In this document: positions 1 through 8,136 of the stretch, one piece after another
Layout: every line of letters starts with the position of its first letter
How positions within the stretch are numbered: the first letter of the stretch is position 1
From: Corynebacterium liangguodongii
GTDB lineage: Bacteria; Actinomycetota; Actinomycetes; Mycobacteriales; Mycobacteriaceae
Length of the DNA stretch: 64,000 nucleotides
Direction: 5' to 3'
Assembly (NCBI RefSeq): GCF_003070865.1
Contig: NZ_CP026948.1
Span: 1,178,001-1,242,000 of the forward strand
The notes under the pieces: model-generated
What the model was told of the DNA's origin: nothing
What the model saw: the letters and a program-made list of their open reading frames with translations, nothing else
Databases searched by the model: none
Made by a program: the position numbers and the translations under genes

Positions 1-459
1 CGCATCAACCGCTTTGACACCACTATCCAAGACCTCGACTGGCGCGGCGGGCGCCAAGGCGGCACGCTGCGCGCGGGACTCGGCGTCGGTGGTGTTGCGG
101 CCGGGCGCGATGGGCTCGTCCTCGCGGCGGATAACACGGGATCCCAACTCCTTGTCTATACCGCCAACGACATCATCAGGCTCCAGCAGTCGGCCCCGGT
201 CCCGCCGAGCCCGTGGGCCGTGAGCTGGGACGATGAATCTGCTCTCGCGTGGGTGGCCTCGACCGCCAGCAACGTTGCGACCGGCTACGATATTTCCACC
301 GGCGTGCCAGTGAAAAAGGCCCAGGTCAACACCATCGCCGATGCGCTCCACATGGTCACGCTTGACGACGGCACCTTGGTCATCGCATCGGCCACCGGGG
401 GCGGGATCCAGGTCGTTCCCCCGGCGCTAAAGCTTCAGGAGAAAGGACAGGCGAGCTAG
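1..459 (+). CDS. Hypothetical protein, C-terminal part only
   Basis: The frame is open from the first base, so the 5' end lies outside the window; 152 residues are visible. The visible part is rich in short Gly/Val/Ala/Thr segments alternating with charged turns, which resembles blades of a beta-propeller, but I cannot name a family. There is no membrane segment in the visible part. The TAG stop is followed directly by the ATG of pyrD without a gap, so the two are probably co-transcribed. Function unknown. Confidence 0.75.
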   Translation, partial: RINRFDTTIQDLDWRGGRQGGTLRAGLGVGGVAAGRDGLVLAADNTGSQLLVYTANDIIRLQQSAPVPPSPWAVSWDDESALAWVASTASNVATGYDISTGVPVKKAQVNTIADALHMVTLDDGTLVIASATGGGIQVVPPALKLQEKGQAS

Positions 460-1605
460 ATGGTGTCAACAACACCGAGAACTTGGGGCTCAGGATTGGG
501 TGCTGCATGCGGGGCTGTATACGACGCCGGCTACGGGCTGGCACTGAAGGCAATGTTTATGCTCCCGCCGGAGCGCATCCACCTGGTGATGAGCGCGGCG
601 CTTCGCGCGCTCCACGCCGCCCGGCCGGTCAACCGCGCGTTGCGGGCCGCGCTGCGTATCGATGACCCCGTCCTCGAGCAGACCGTCTTCGGCGTGACGT
701 TTCCCGCGCCGCTCGGCCTGGCGGCCGGGTTCGACAAAAACGCCAGCGCGGCGGATGCGTGGGGGGCGGTCGGGTTCGGCTACGCCGAGCTAGGGACGGT
801 CACGCCCAAGCCCCAGCCCGGCAACCCGCGCCCGAGGCTCTATCGCCTTCCCAAGGACAAGGCGATTCTCAACCGCATGGGGTTTAACAACGACGGCGCC
901 CTGACCGTGGCATCGCACCTGCGCGCCCGGCGCTCCGGAGACGTCGTCGGGATCAACATCGGCAAGAACAAGACGTCTGCCGATGCCGTCGCGGACTACC
1001 GCGCCTGCGCCTCCGCGCTCGGAGGGCTGGCCGACTACCTCGTGGTCAACGTCTCCTCCCCCAACACCCCGGGCCTGCGCGACCTGCAGGCGATCGAGGA
1101 GCTCCGGCCGATCCTCGAGGTGGTCACCGGGGCGACCTCAACCCCGGTGCTGGTCAAGATCGCGCCGGATCTAAGCGACGCCGACATCGACGCCGTGGCG
1201 GATCTGGCCCTCGAGCTCGGGCTGGCCGGGATCGTCGCCACGAACACGACGATTTCGCGTGACAACCTCGCCACCGACCCTGCCGAGGTCGCCGCGATGG
1301 GTTCCGGGGGGATCTCCGGCGAGCCGCTGCACCGGCGCTCGCTCGAGGTGCTGCGCCGGCTCCACGCGCGCGTCGGAGGCAAGCTCGCGCTGATCAGCGT
1401 CGGCGGGATCACCACCCCGGAGCGGGCGTGGGAGCGCATCGCGGCCGGAGCCAGCTTGCTGCAGGGATACACCCCGTTCATCTACGGCGGACCGGGCTGG
1501 ATCCGACGCATCCACGTAGGCCTCGCCGCCCAGGTCAAGGCCCACGGCTTGGGCACAATCTCCGAGGCCGTGGGCAGCGGGCTGGGGTGGGTGGAGCCGA
1601 GCTAG
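460..1605 (+). CDS. pyrD: Dihydroorotate dehydrogenase (quinone), class 2
   Basis: This protein of 381 residues oxidises dihydroorotate to orotate in pyrimidine synthesis and passes electrons to menaquinone at the membrane. Class 2 hallmarks are the extended amphipathic N-terminus (about residues 20-60, including LPPERIH), the LAAGFDKN motif (87-94), the NRMGFNN loop (about 138-144) and the catalytic-serine segment [11 protein letters not shown] (198-208). The C-terminal [17 protein letters not shown] stretch binds the FMN phosphate. The ATG abuts the upstream stop codon, and a purine-rich AGGAGAAAGGA lies upstream. Its TAG stop overlaps by 4 bp, in a shared CTAG, with the stop of the convergent gene. 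Confidence 0.97.
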   Translation: MVSTTPRTWGSGLGAACGAVYDAGYGLALKAMFMLPPERIHLVMSAALRALHAARPVNRALRAALRIDDPVLEQTVFGVTFPAPLGLAAGFDKNASAADAWGAVGFGYAELGTVTPKPQPGNPRPRLYRLPKDKAILNRMGFNNDGALTVASHLRARRSGDVVGINIGKNKTSADAVADYRACASALGGLADYLVVNVSSPNTPGLRDLQAIEELRPILEVVTGATSTPVLVKIAPDLSDADIDAVADLALELGLAGIVATNTTISRDNLATDPAEVAAMGSGGISGEPLHRRSLEVLRRLHARVGGKLALISVGGITTPERAWERIAAGASLLQGYTPFIYGGPGWIRRIHVGLAAQVKAHGLGTISEAVGSGLGWVEPS

Positions 1606-2132
1606 TTCTCGTCCCACCCCCACACGATCGAGCGGCCGATCGAGTGGAAGTAGAGGTTAAAGCCGAGCACGGTCGGGTTGGTGATTTCGTCGGCGGGCAG
1701 CTCCTCGACGTCGACCGCGTGGACGGCGAAGAGGTAGCGGTGCGGGCCGTGCCCGGCGGGCGGGTTGGACCCGTAGTAGCCGGATGACCCCGAATCGCCG
1801 GGCAGCGCGACCGCGCCGACGCCGAGGCCGGGTTCGCTCGCCGCGCCGGTGGGAAGCTCGCTCACCGTAGCGGGGATGTTAAACACCGCCCAGTGCCAGT
1901 ACCCGGAGGCCGTCGGGGCGTCCGGATCGAAGCAGGTTACGGCCAGGGACTTCGTCCCCTCCGGCAGGCCCGACCAGGACAGGTGCGGCGAGGTCGCCTC
2001 GGGCCCGGTGAGCGCGTCGGCAAGCTTGGCGCCGTCCACGATGTCGGTAGAGGTCAACTCGAAGCTGGGCAGGTCCTTCAGCGGAGCGTAGGGGTCGGGA
2101 CCTGGGAAGCGGGGGTCATTGTAGGTGCTCAT
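1602..2132 (-). CDS. PEBP family (YbhB/YbcL-type) protein
   Basis: The 176-residue protein belongs to the phosphatidylethanolamine-binding/RKIP-like family. Visible signatures are the DPDAPT segment followed by GYWHW (about 69-83) and the [15 protein letters not shown] ligand-pocket block (about 118-132), ending in a short hydrophobic C-terminus. Cellular role in bacteria is not known. The frame extends 50 codons further upstream, but the MSTYND start at 2132 fits the family, and the upstream extension has low-complexity shadow character. A TAAGAC hexamer sits 7 nt before this ATG, so transcription may be leaderless. Confidence 0.88.
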   Translation of the reverse strand: MSTYNDPRFPGPDPYAPLKDLPSFELTSTDIVDGAKLADALTGPEATSPHLSWSGLPEGTKSLAVTCFDPDAPTASGYWHWAVFNIPATVSELPTGAASEPGLGVGAVALPGDSGSSGYYGSNPPAGHGPHRYLFAVHAVDVEELPADEITNPTVLGFNLYFHSIGRSIVWGWDEN

Positions 2133-2269
2133 GGTCCAAGTCTTACCAAATCCGCGTGCGACACGGCCCGAAAGCGCCGAAAGCGCCGGAAAACGAATGA
2201 CACCGATGCAACTAGCAGCCGAAAAAGGCGGCGTGACGTGCCGATTTGTGGGTTGTCGGGGGTTGGCCC

Positions 2270-2275
2270 TATAGT
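2270..2275 (+). promoter_or_regulatory. Putative -10 element upstream of tRNA-Leu
   Basis: TATAGT lies 56 bp before the mature tRNA 5' end; a TTTGTG about 19 bp upstream could serve as -35. The 2133-2331 gap holds this, the start region of the PEBP gene and a short tandem CCGAAAGCG pair near 2168-2185. Confidence 0.45.
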
Positions 2276-2331
2276 TATCCAAGTGCTTAGCGCCCAGGGC
2301 GATGGCCCCGCGGAGCTAAGAGCAACACCCG

Positions 2332-2417
2332 GCCCGGGTGGCGGAATGGCAGACGCGCTAGCTTGAGGTGCTAGTGTCCTATTAACGGACGTGGGGGTTC
2401 AAGTCCCCCCTCGGGCA
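2332..2417 (+). tRNA. tRNA-Leu (anticodon GAG)
   Basis: The 86-nt cloverleaf has a 7-bp acceptor stem GCCCGGG/CTCGGGC, discriminator A2417, anticodon stem CTAGC/GCTAG enclosing the loop TTGAGGT (anticodon GAG at 2365-2367), a long class II variable arm as expected for Leu, and a T arm GGGGGTTCAAGTCCCCC. The CCA end is not encoded (CAG follows). Confidence 0.97.
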
Positions 2418-2426
2418 CAGACCACA

Positions 2427-2453
2427 CCGGCCCCCTCGAGGGGGCCGGTTTTT
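2427..2453 (+). terminator. Rho-independent terminator after tRNA-Leu
   Basis: CCGGCCCCC and GGGGGCCGG pair in a GC-rich hairpin around a TCGA centre, followed by five T residues. It ends the tRNA transcript only 15 bp before the next start codon, so its T tract is just upstream of that gene's ribosome-binding site. Confidence 0.9.
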
Positions 2454-2468
2454 CGTTGGAGGTTCACC

Positions 2469-3149
2469 GTGGCACGCTGGCGGATCCCGCTCCTCGCGCT
2501 CGCCCTCGTCGCGCTCGTCGCGGCATGGCAGCTTTTCGACGCCCCCTCGCTCGCCATCCTGCGCCACTGGGCGGACGAGACGGGCGCCTGGTTCCCCGTC
2601 GTCTTCTGGCTCCTCTACGTTTTGATCACCCAGTTCCCCATCCCCCGCACCGTGATGACAGTCTCCGCCGGAATCCTCTTTGGCACGCTGTGGGGCATCC
2701 TCATCGCCCTTACCGCCACCACGGTGTCATCCGTGCTCTCGCTGCTCGTGGTGCGCTACCTCGCGCGGGACATCGTCGAGGCGCACGTGAGAGACCACCC
2801 CGCGGTCGAGCGGATCAACCTCCACCTGGAGAGGCGCGGATGGGTGGCGATAGCCAGCCTGCGGCTCATCGCGATCGTGCCCTTTTCTCTCCTCAACTAC
2901 GCCGCCGCCCTCACCCGCGTCCACGTCGTACCGTTCGCGGCCGCCACGCTCGTCGGTTCCGCTCCCAACACCGTGGTCGTCGCGCTCTTCGGCGACGCAC
3001 TCACCGGTGGGTCGAGCCCCATCGTGCTCGTGGCCATGGGGGTGGCCGCCGTCGTCGGCGTCGTGGGGCTCGCCATCGACGCGCTGATCCCGGCACGGTC
3101 CCCCACACAGTCCCCGTCGCGGGGAGCGGAAGTAAACCCGCTAGACTAG
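2469..3149 (+). CDS. TVP38/TMEM64 (DedA-like, VTT domain) membrane protein
   Basis: The 226-residue integral membrane protein belongs to the VTT-domain family, related to DedA; some homologues scramble or flip lipids, but the bacterial role is unsettled. There are about five to six hydrophobic segments. Family marks are the re-entrant Pro-containing segment FPIPRTVMTVSAG and the VPFSLLNYAAALTRV motif. The start is GTG at 2469, chosen because GGAGG (2458-2462) precedes it by 6 nt; a longer frame would begin inside the tRNA gene. The charged C-terminal tail ends in TAG. Confidence 0.85.
   Translation: MARWRIPLLALALVALVAAWQLFDAPSLAILRHWADETGAWFPVVFWLLYVLITQFPIPRTVMTVSAGILFGTLWGILIALTATTVSSVLSLLVVRYLARDIVEAHVRDHPAVERINLHLERRGWVAIASLRLIAIVPFSLLNYAAALTRVHVVPFAAATLVGSAPNTVVVALFGDALTGGSSPIVLVAMGVAAVVGVVGLAIDALIPARSPTQSPSRGAEVNPLD
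3142..3147 (+). promoter_or_regulatory. -10 box, predicted leaderless promoter of HTH gene
   Basis: TAGACT lies 7 nt before the ATG at 3155 and its last T is the first base of the upstream stop codon. Confidence 0.6.
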
Positions 3150-3154
3150 ACGGC

Positions 3155-3724
3155 ATGATCGCTGTTCACGCGCGCTACCGCGGGCGGGAAAAGGCCCGGG
3201 CGCAGCTCGTAGCCCGCTCCGCCCGGGCACTTGCGACACTGCCCGACGTCGGCGAGTTCGACATTGTCGGGGTAGAAGACATCCGAGCACACGTTGATTC
3301 GCCCGACGGCGCTGTGGGCGTCATCATGGCGCTGCTCTCCGACCGCGATTGGGCGATCGGGCTCGGCATCGCCGTCGCGGGAGGGGCGAGCGCGGCGCTC
3401 GCGGAGGCCACCGCCGCCGCCGGCGCCCGGCCGGGCGAGGTCGGCGTGCGCGTCGACGGAGGTGGAGCGGAGGCGGCCGACATCGCCGCGGTCTTCGCCC
3501 TGATCGCCCACGTCCTTGAGAAGCGTTCCTTCGAGGGGCGGGAGGCCACGGGCCTGGTGCGCCGGGGGCTGAGCCAAAACGAGGCAGCAGCACAGCTCGG
3601 CATCTCCAAACAGGCGATGAGCCAGCGGCTCAAGGCGGCCGGCTGGCAGGCCGAGCAGGCCGGGATCCGGCTGGCCCTGCGCCTTATCGGCAGGGCGGCC
3701 GGGGTTGAGGCTGGGGCCGGCTAG
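3155..3724 (+). CDS. Hypothetical protein with C-terminal helix-turn-helix
   Basis: The 189-residue protein has an N-terminal region of unknown fold (about 1-115, rich in Ala and Gly) and a C-terminal HTH at about 138-161 (RGLSQNEAAAQLGISKQAMSQRL), which reads like a sigma-70 region 4 or Xre-like recognition pair and should bind DNA. No nucleotide-binding or metal motif is visible. The start at 3155 is supported by a -10 box 7 nt upstream and the absence of a ribosome-binding site. The 3' end shares a CTAG with the SPFH gene on the other strand. Likely a regulator, target unknown. Confidence 0.75.
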   Translation: MIAVHARYRGREKARAQLVARSARALATLPDVGEFDIVGVEDIRAHVDSPDGAVGVIMALLSDRDWAIGLGIAVAGGASAALAEATAAAGARPGEVGVRVDGGGAEAADIAAVFALIAHVLEKRSFEGREATGLVRRGLSQNEAAAQLGISKQAMSQRLKAAGWQAEQAGIRLALRLIGRAAGVEAGAG

Positions 3725-4935
3725 GCGTTTTCCGGATCCGGCTGCTGGTTGCCGGTGGGCAGGCCCAGGGTGCTCGAGCCGCCCGGGGAGGAGGGAAGCT
3801 CGCCGGAGCGCTCCGTCGGGGCGGGTTTCTGGGTCGGGTCGGGGGCGTCGACGTGCTTGTTCGCCACCGCGCGCGCTTCGGCGAGCGCCTTCGCCAGCTC
3901 AGGGTCGGTGGAGGTATCGAACCACTTGTCGGTGTTTTCGGCCTCCGCCATCTCCTTGGTGTCCTCGTCAACGGACTGGGACTCGTAGCGGAAGACGCCG
4001 TCATCGCCCTTGTTCGCAAACGCCTTGGCAAACTCCTCGAGCGAATCACCGAGCTGGGAGGGGATCATCCACATCGTGGCCGCCTCGCTCTGCGCGATCT
4101 GCGGCAGCTTGTCCAGGTACTGGTAGGCAAGCAGCTCCGGGGTCACGCCGGAGGACTTGATCGCGGCGTTGACCTTCTGCAGCGCACGAGCCTCGCCCTG
4201 CGCGGAGAGGTACTTCGCGGCGCGGTCGCCCTCGGCGCGCAGGATCATCGCCTGGCGCTCCGCCTCCGCGGCGAGGATGGCGGCGTGCTTCTCGCCCTCG
4301 GCGGAGAGGATGCGGGCCTGCTTCTCGCCCTCGGCGGTCTTGATGTCGGATTCGCGTTTGCCCTCGGCGGTGAGGATCATCGCGCGCTTTTCCCGGTCCG
4401 CCTTCATCTGCATCTCCATGGACTGCTGGATGGACGGCGGCGGATCAATCGCCTTGAGCTCGACGCGGCTGATGCGCAGCCCCCACTTCGCGGTCGCCGC
4501 GTCGAGCTCTCCGCGCAGGCGCCGGTTGATGGTCTCGCGGGAGGTCAGCGTTTCCTCCAGCGTCATTCCACCGACGACGTCGCGAAGCGTTGCCACGGAA
4601 ATCTGCTCGACGCCGACGAGGTAGTTGTCCACGCCGTAGATGGCGCGGGCCGGGTCGTTGATCTGGAAGGTCACCACGGTGTCGATGGCGACGGTGAGGT
4701 TGTCCTGCGTGATCACGGCCTGTGGCGGGAAGGATACGACGCGCTCGCGGGTGTCGATACGCTGCCGAACGCGGTCAATAAACGGGATGAGCAGTGTGAC
4801 TCCCCCGGTCACTGTGCGGGTGTAGCGGCCGAGGCGCTCAATGACCGCAGCCTCGCCCTGCGGGATCATCTTGATGGAACTAAAGAGGATCACCACCACG
4901 AAGACGATGATGATCAGGGGTAAGGCTAGGCCCAT
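3721..4935 (-). CDS. SPFH/band 7 (stomatin-like) membrane protein
   Basis: The 404-residue protein has an N-terminal membrane anchor (about 4-21), an SPFH/prohibitin domain (about 24-180) with the IPQGEAAVIERLGRY entry motif, then a long coiled coil. That coil holds six consecutive 11-residue repeats (187-252, consensus ILxAEGExxAx). The tail from about 320 is acidic, Pro/Ser-rich and probably disordered. Such proteins form oligomeric membrane microdomain scaffolds. The start is one base-overlapped with the stop of nfeD (TAATG), so the two are translationally coupled. An apparent longer frame through nfeD is out of frame with it and is not a fusion. Confidence 0.93.
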   Translation of the reverse strand: MGLALPLIIIVFVVVILFSSIKMIPQGEAAVIERLGRYTRTVTGGVTLLIPFIDRVRQRIDTRERVVSFPPQAVITQDNLTVAIDTVVTFQINDPARAIYGVDNYLVGVEQISVATLRDVVGGMTLEETLTSRETINRRLRGELDAATAKWGLRISRVELKAIDPPPSIQQSMEMQMKADREKRAMILTAEGKRESDIKTAEGEKQARILSAEGEKHAAILAAEAERQAMILRAEGDRAAKYLSAQGEARALQKVNAAIKSSGVTPELLAYQYLDKLPQIAQSEAATMWMIPSQLGDSLEEFAKAFANKGDDGVFRYESQSVDEDTKEMAEAENTDKWFDTSTDPELAKALAEARAVANKHVDAPDPTQKPAPTERSGELPSSPGGSSTLGLPTGNQQPDPENA

Positions 4936-5372
4936 TAGGGCTCCTTCCAGACGACCGCGACGGGGCCGTCGATATCGGATACGGTAACGTGCTGGCCGGC
5001 CGGGATGGTCTCCGCGGGATCGAGGCTGCGCGCGGACCAGATCGAGCCCTCGAGGCGGACCTGCCCGCTGCCCGGGGTGATGTCTTCGATCACCTCGGCG
5101 CGTTGCCCGACGAGGGCGCGCGGTGAGTCGTCGTAAAGCAAGGGCGCATGAAAGCGCTTGTGAAGGTACGGCCTGAGGAAGACCCAAAAAGCGAGCGAAG
5201 AGACCCCAAATACCGCCACCTCCGCCCACAGCGGGATGGCCGTGAAGGCAGCGACGCCGGCGGTGAGCGCGCCTGCGGCAATCATGAGGAAGGTGAACTC
5301 GCCCGCCAGAAGCTCGAGGCCGGCGAGGACAGCTGCTGCGATAAACCAAACGAGTGCGCCCACGGGCCCCAC
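4935..5372 (-). CDS. nfeD: NfeD-like membrane protein, short form
   Basis: This 145-residue protein has two to three N-terminal membrane segments (about 5-65) and a C-terminal OB-fold-like beta domain (about 80-145: GQRAEVIEDITPGSGQVRL). Short NfeD proteins pair with SPFH proteins; here the SPFH gene follows with a TAATG overlap. No protease domain (long-form NfeD) is present. Start is GTG at 5372. Confidence 0.9.
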   Translation of the reverse strand: MGPVGALVWFIAAAVLAGLELLAGEFTFLMIAAGALTAGVAAFTAIPLWAEVAVFGVSSLAFWVFLRPYLHKRFHAPLLYDDSPRALVGQRAEVIEDITPGSGQVRLEGSIWSARSLDPAETIPAGQHVTVSDIDGPVAVVWKEP

Positions 5373-5384
5373 CTTACATGCGGG

Positions 5385-6236
5385 TTACGGCACTAGGTCT
5401 GACTTGGTGAGCTCGGGGGTGGTCACGAAATCGACGAGCCGCTCCACCGCGCCGATGAGCGTGTGGTCGAGATCCTTGTAGGTGTGCACCGCCGCGAGCA
5501 CGCGCCGGAAGCCCTCCTGCGGATCAGGCCACCCGAGCCGGCGGCACACGCCCTCCTTCCAATCCTCGCCGTAGGGAACATCGGGCCAGGCCGGGATGCG
5601 CACGCTCGCGGGCTTTACCGCCGCCCAAATGTCGATGTAGGGGTGCCCGGTGACCAGCACGTCGGGCCCGACTCCCTCGACCAAGCGGGTCTCCTTGCTG
5701 CCCTCGACGAGGTGGTCCGCTAACACCCCGATCCGGCGGCCCGGGCCCGGGCCGAACTCCGCCAGGCGGGCTGGCAGGTTGTCCAGCCCCTCGAGGTATT
5801 CGACGACGACACCTTCGACCCGCAGGTCGTGGCCCCAGACCTTCTCCACGATCGCCGCGTCGTGGACGCCCTCAACCCAGATCCGGCTCGGCATCGCGAC
5901 CTTGGCGCGGGCACCCTCGACCCGCCGGGAGCCCGAGTTCGATTGGCGGGGTGCCTGCGGCTGCGTATCGACGTACCGCGTGAGCGTTACCCGCCTGCCC
6001 TCGAGCAGAAACGCGCCGGGGAGCAGCTTGAAGAGCCGTTGCGTTCCGCGGCGATCCTCGAGGCGGACGAAATCGCCATCGTAGGTGCGCTCCGAGGAGA
6101 TCACGGCCCCCACAAAGTCGTCCCCGACGACCTCGACGACCGTGCCGGGCTCGGCCGTCACCGCCGGGTAGGTGGGCTTGCGGGTGCGCGCGTGGCCGCC
6201 GAAGATGTCGCCGCTATAGGGGTCTGTCCAACTCAT
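5385..6236 (-). CDS. DUF3097 family protein
   Basis: The 283-residue cytoplasmic protein matches the actinobacterial DUF3097 family in overall sequence; function unknown. It begins MSWTDPYSGDIFGGH and holds the charged SRIWVEGVHDAAIVEKVWGHDLR segment (about 117-139), which resembles a Toprim-like WVEG...D entry, followed by GVLADHLVEGSKE. I infer a possible Toprim relation only from that pattern. A TAGAAT box lies 9 nt before the ATG. Confidence 0.85.
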   Translation of the reverse strand: MSWTDPYSGDIFGGHARTRKPTYPAVTAEPGTVVEVVGDDFVGAVISSERTYDGDFVRLEDRRGTQRLFKLLPGAFLLEGRRVTLTRYVDTQPQAPRQSNSGSRRVEGARAKVAMPSRIWVEGVHDAAIVEKVWGHDLRVEGVVVEYLEGLDNLPARLAEFGPGPGRRIGVLADHLVEGSKETRLVEGVGPDVLVTGHPYIDIWAAVKPASVRIPAWPDVPYGEDWKEGVCRRLGWPDPQEGFRRVLAAVHTYKDLDHTLIGAVERLVDFVTTPELTKSDLVP

Positions 6237-6244
6237 AGTGGAAC

Positions 6245-6251
6245 TATTCTA
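6245..6251. promoter_or_regulatory. Overlapping divergent -10 elements
   Basis: TATTCTA reads as TATTCT (6245-6250) for the plus-strand gene and as TAGAAT (6251-6246) for the DUF3097 gene on the minus strand, so one 7-bp site could start transcription both ways. Confidence 0.5.
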
Positions 6252-6270
6252 TTCGCTACCATGGCCGCTT

Positions 6271-7020
6271 ATGTATACCCGCGCCGAAGTGTATTCTCCC
6301 CTCCAAAACACGGCGGTGTGGCTCGCCGCGTGGCTCTACGGGGCGGAATCGACCGACGAGACGGTCTCCGCCTTCGCCGACCTCGGCGGGCGGCACTCCT
6401 ACGGCGGCCAGCCGCTCTCGCCGCTGCTTTACGACGCCCGCACGCACGCCGATCTCGACTCGCCCGAACCAGTGCTGAGGCTCGTGCTCTGGGGCCCGGG
6501 TCAAGCCCCGGGGCTTCACGCCCATACCCCGGCCGCGGCCGCGCTCGGGCCGGCCGGAGCGATTGTTCTCAAGGAGGCGGACGATCGATTCCACGTCCTC
6601 GTGCCCAGCTACGGCGCGGGCGTGGAGTGGCGCTGGTTCGAGGAAGACACCCGTCCGCCGGAGCCCGCGTGGCTCAGCCCGGGCGAGGCCGATGCGCTAC
6701 TTGCAGGGGCCACGCGGGAGGCCGCGGTGCTCATCGAGGCGGCCGGTGGGACGCGGGCCGATCTGCCTAACCCGCGGCTCGCGGTGGGGAGCCTGGCGGA
6801 TTTCTACGACACCCCCGGCCTGCCGCGCGGTGTGACCCCGCGGGCCGCGAAGCTCTTCTCCAGGGCCGACCGGGTCGCCGCGATTGTCGAGACGGTTACC
6901 GACCGCCTTGGCGACCACACCTTCGACCCGCAGCTCAACGCTCTGTGGCGCCACATCCGCACCGCGCGGATGGTTGGCGTCGCCGAGGCGGTCGCGGAGT
7001 ACCGCCGTCAGTGGCGCTAG
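6271..7020 (+). CDS. Hypothetical protein, conserved position next to hemH
   Basis: The 249-residue soluble protein is not assignable to a family. It starts MYTRAEVYSPLQNTAVWLAAWLYG and contains a Gly/Pro-rich middle and a C-terminal segment NALWRHIRTARMVGVAEAVAEYRRQW. It has no signal peptide or membrane segment. ATG 6271 was chosen; a GTG at 6238 is in frame but overlaps the divergent promoter. The end carries a 9-bp tandem duplication TGGCGCTAG that repeats Trp-Arg-stop. Confidence 0.7.
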   Translation: MYTRAEVYSPLQNTAVWLAAWLYGAESTDETVSAFADLGGRHSYGGQPLSPLLYDARTHADLDSPEPVLRLVLWGPGQAPGLHAHTPAAAALGPAGAIVLKEADDRFHVLVPSYGAGVEWRWFEEDTRPPEPAWLSPGEADALLAGATREAAVLIEAAGGTRADLPNPRLAVGSLADFYDTPGLPRGVTPRAAKLFSRADRVAAIVETVTDRLGDHTFDPQLNALWRHIRTARMVGVAEAVAEYRRQWR

Positions 7021-7043
7021 TGGCGCTAGCGCCTTTCGGCCAG

Positions 7044-8126
7044 TTACGCCGAGTGCTCGACGTTGCTCTGCGGGTGGCTCGGAGCGGGCTTGCCCGGGCG
7101 CTGCATCATGCAGCAGTCCGGCGAGCAGGGCGCGCCGCCCACGGTGCAGCCCTGCACGGTGACCTCCGAGAGGGTGGCCGGGGATGCGCCCTGCGTGACG
7201 TTTTCGGCAATATCAACAACCATGGCCGCAAACCGCGGGTCAAGCCCGACGGTGGGGACGCGATGAAGCGTCATGCTGGCCTCCTCCAGGGCCTCCTTCA
7301 GCTCGGTGTCGAGGTCCCAGACAACCTCCATGTGGTCGGTGATAAACCCGATGGGCACGCAGATGATATGGGTGACGCCGTCATCTTTGCCCAGCTCGAG
7401 GCTGCGGTCGACCACGTCGGGCTCGAGCCACGGCGTGGCGGGGTTGCCCGAACGCGATTGCCACACGACCTCGTAGTTGTCGACGCCGGCCGCCTCGGCC
7501 ACGAGCCGCGCCGCCTCTGCGACCTGGCGGGAGTACAAGTTCGCATCCTGCGGCCCGCCCGAGGACTGATCCGCGGCCAGCGGCACGGAGTGGGCGGAAA
7601 ACAGCACCTTCGTCGTGGCGGGATCGCACGCACCGAGGGCGGCACGGGTGGCCTCGGCCATGAGCTCGACGAAGGTGGGGTGGCCGTAGAACTGCCAGAG
7701 CTTGGTGTACTCCACGTCGGGGGTGAATTCGCGCAGGCGCAGGATGTCTTCGTCGTACTGGCGGCAGGCGGAGTAGCCGCCCCATGCGGAGGTGGCGAAG
7801 ACCAGCACGCGCTTATGCCCTGCCGCGGAGATCTCCGCGGCCGCTTCCTCGCCGAGCGGGTGCCAGTTTCGGTTGCCGAAGTAGACCGGCAGGTCGATGC
7901 CGCGACGCTCGAGCTCGGCCTCGATGTTGGCGATGATCGTGCGGTTTTGCCCGTTGATGGGGCTGACGCCGTCGAAGTGGAAGTAGTGCTCCCCGACCTC
8001 TTTGAGGCGGTCTTTGGGGATTCCCCGGCCGCGCGTGACGTTTTCGAGGAACGGAATAACCTCGTCTACCCCTTCGGGGCCGCCGAAGGAGAGGACGAGG
8101 AGTGCGTCGTAGTCATGTAATGCCAT
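7044..8126 (-). CDS. hemH: Coproporphyrin III ferrochelatase (CpfC/HemH)
   Basis: The 360-residue enzyme inserts iron into coproporphyrin III in the actinobacterial heme route. Visible family segments are LVLSFGGPEG at the N-terminus, FATSAWGGYSACRQY and FSAHSVP. The C-terminus has C327, C334, C338 and C339, matching the cysteine-rich tail of actinobacterial ferrochelatases that binds a [2Fe-2S] cluster. A TAAAAT box lies 7 nt upstream of the ATG and overlaps the stop of the endopeptidase gene. The SUF operon in this window would supply its cluster. Confidence 0.95.
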   Translation of the reverse strand: MALHDYDALLVLSFGGPEGVDEVIPFLENVTRGRGIPKDRLKEVGEHYFHFDGVSPINGQNRTIIANIEAELERRGIDLPVYFGNRNWHPLGEEAAAEISAAGHKRVLVFATSAWGGYSACRQYDEDILRLREFTPDVEYTKLWQFYGHPTFVELMAEATRAALGACDPATTKVLFSAHSVPLAADQSSGGPQDANLYSRQVAEAARLVAEAAGVDNYEVVWQSRSGNPATPWLEPDVVDRSLELGKDDGVTHIICVPIGFITDHMEVVWDLDTELKEALEEASMTLHRVPTVGLDPRFAAMVVDIAENVTQGASPATLSEVTVQGCTVGGAPCSPDCCMMQRPGKPAPSHPQSNVEHSA

Positions 8127-8136
8127 GCATGAGATT

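Noticed and set aside
2391-2468. Start of the VTT membrane protein inside the tRNA gene
   Set aside because: The tRNA and its terminator occupy this stretch, and GTG 2469 has a good ribosome-binding site.
3721-5349. Apparent NfeD-SPFH fusion frame of 542 codons
   Set aside because: The upstream part is out of frame with NfeD; both proteins have their own normal starts with a TAATG overlap.
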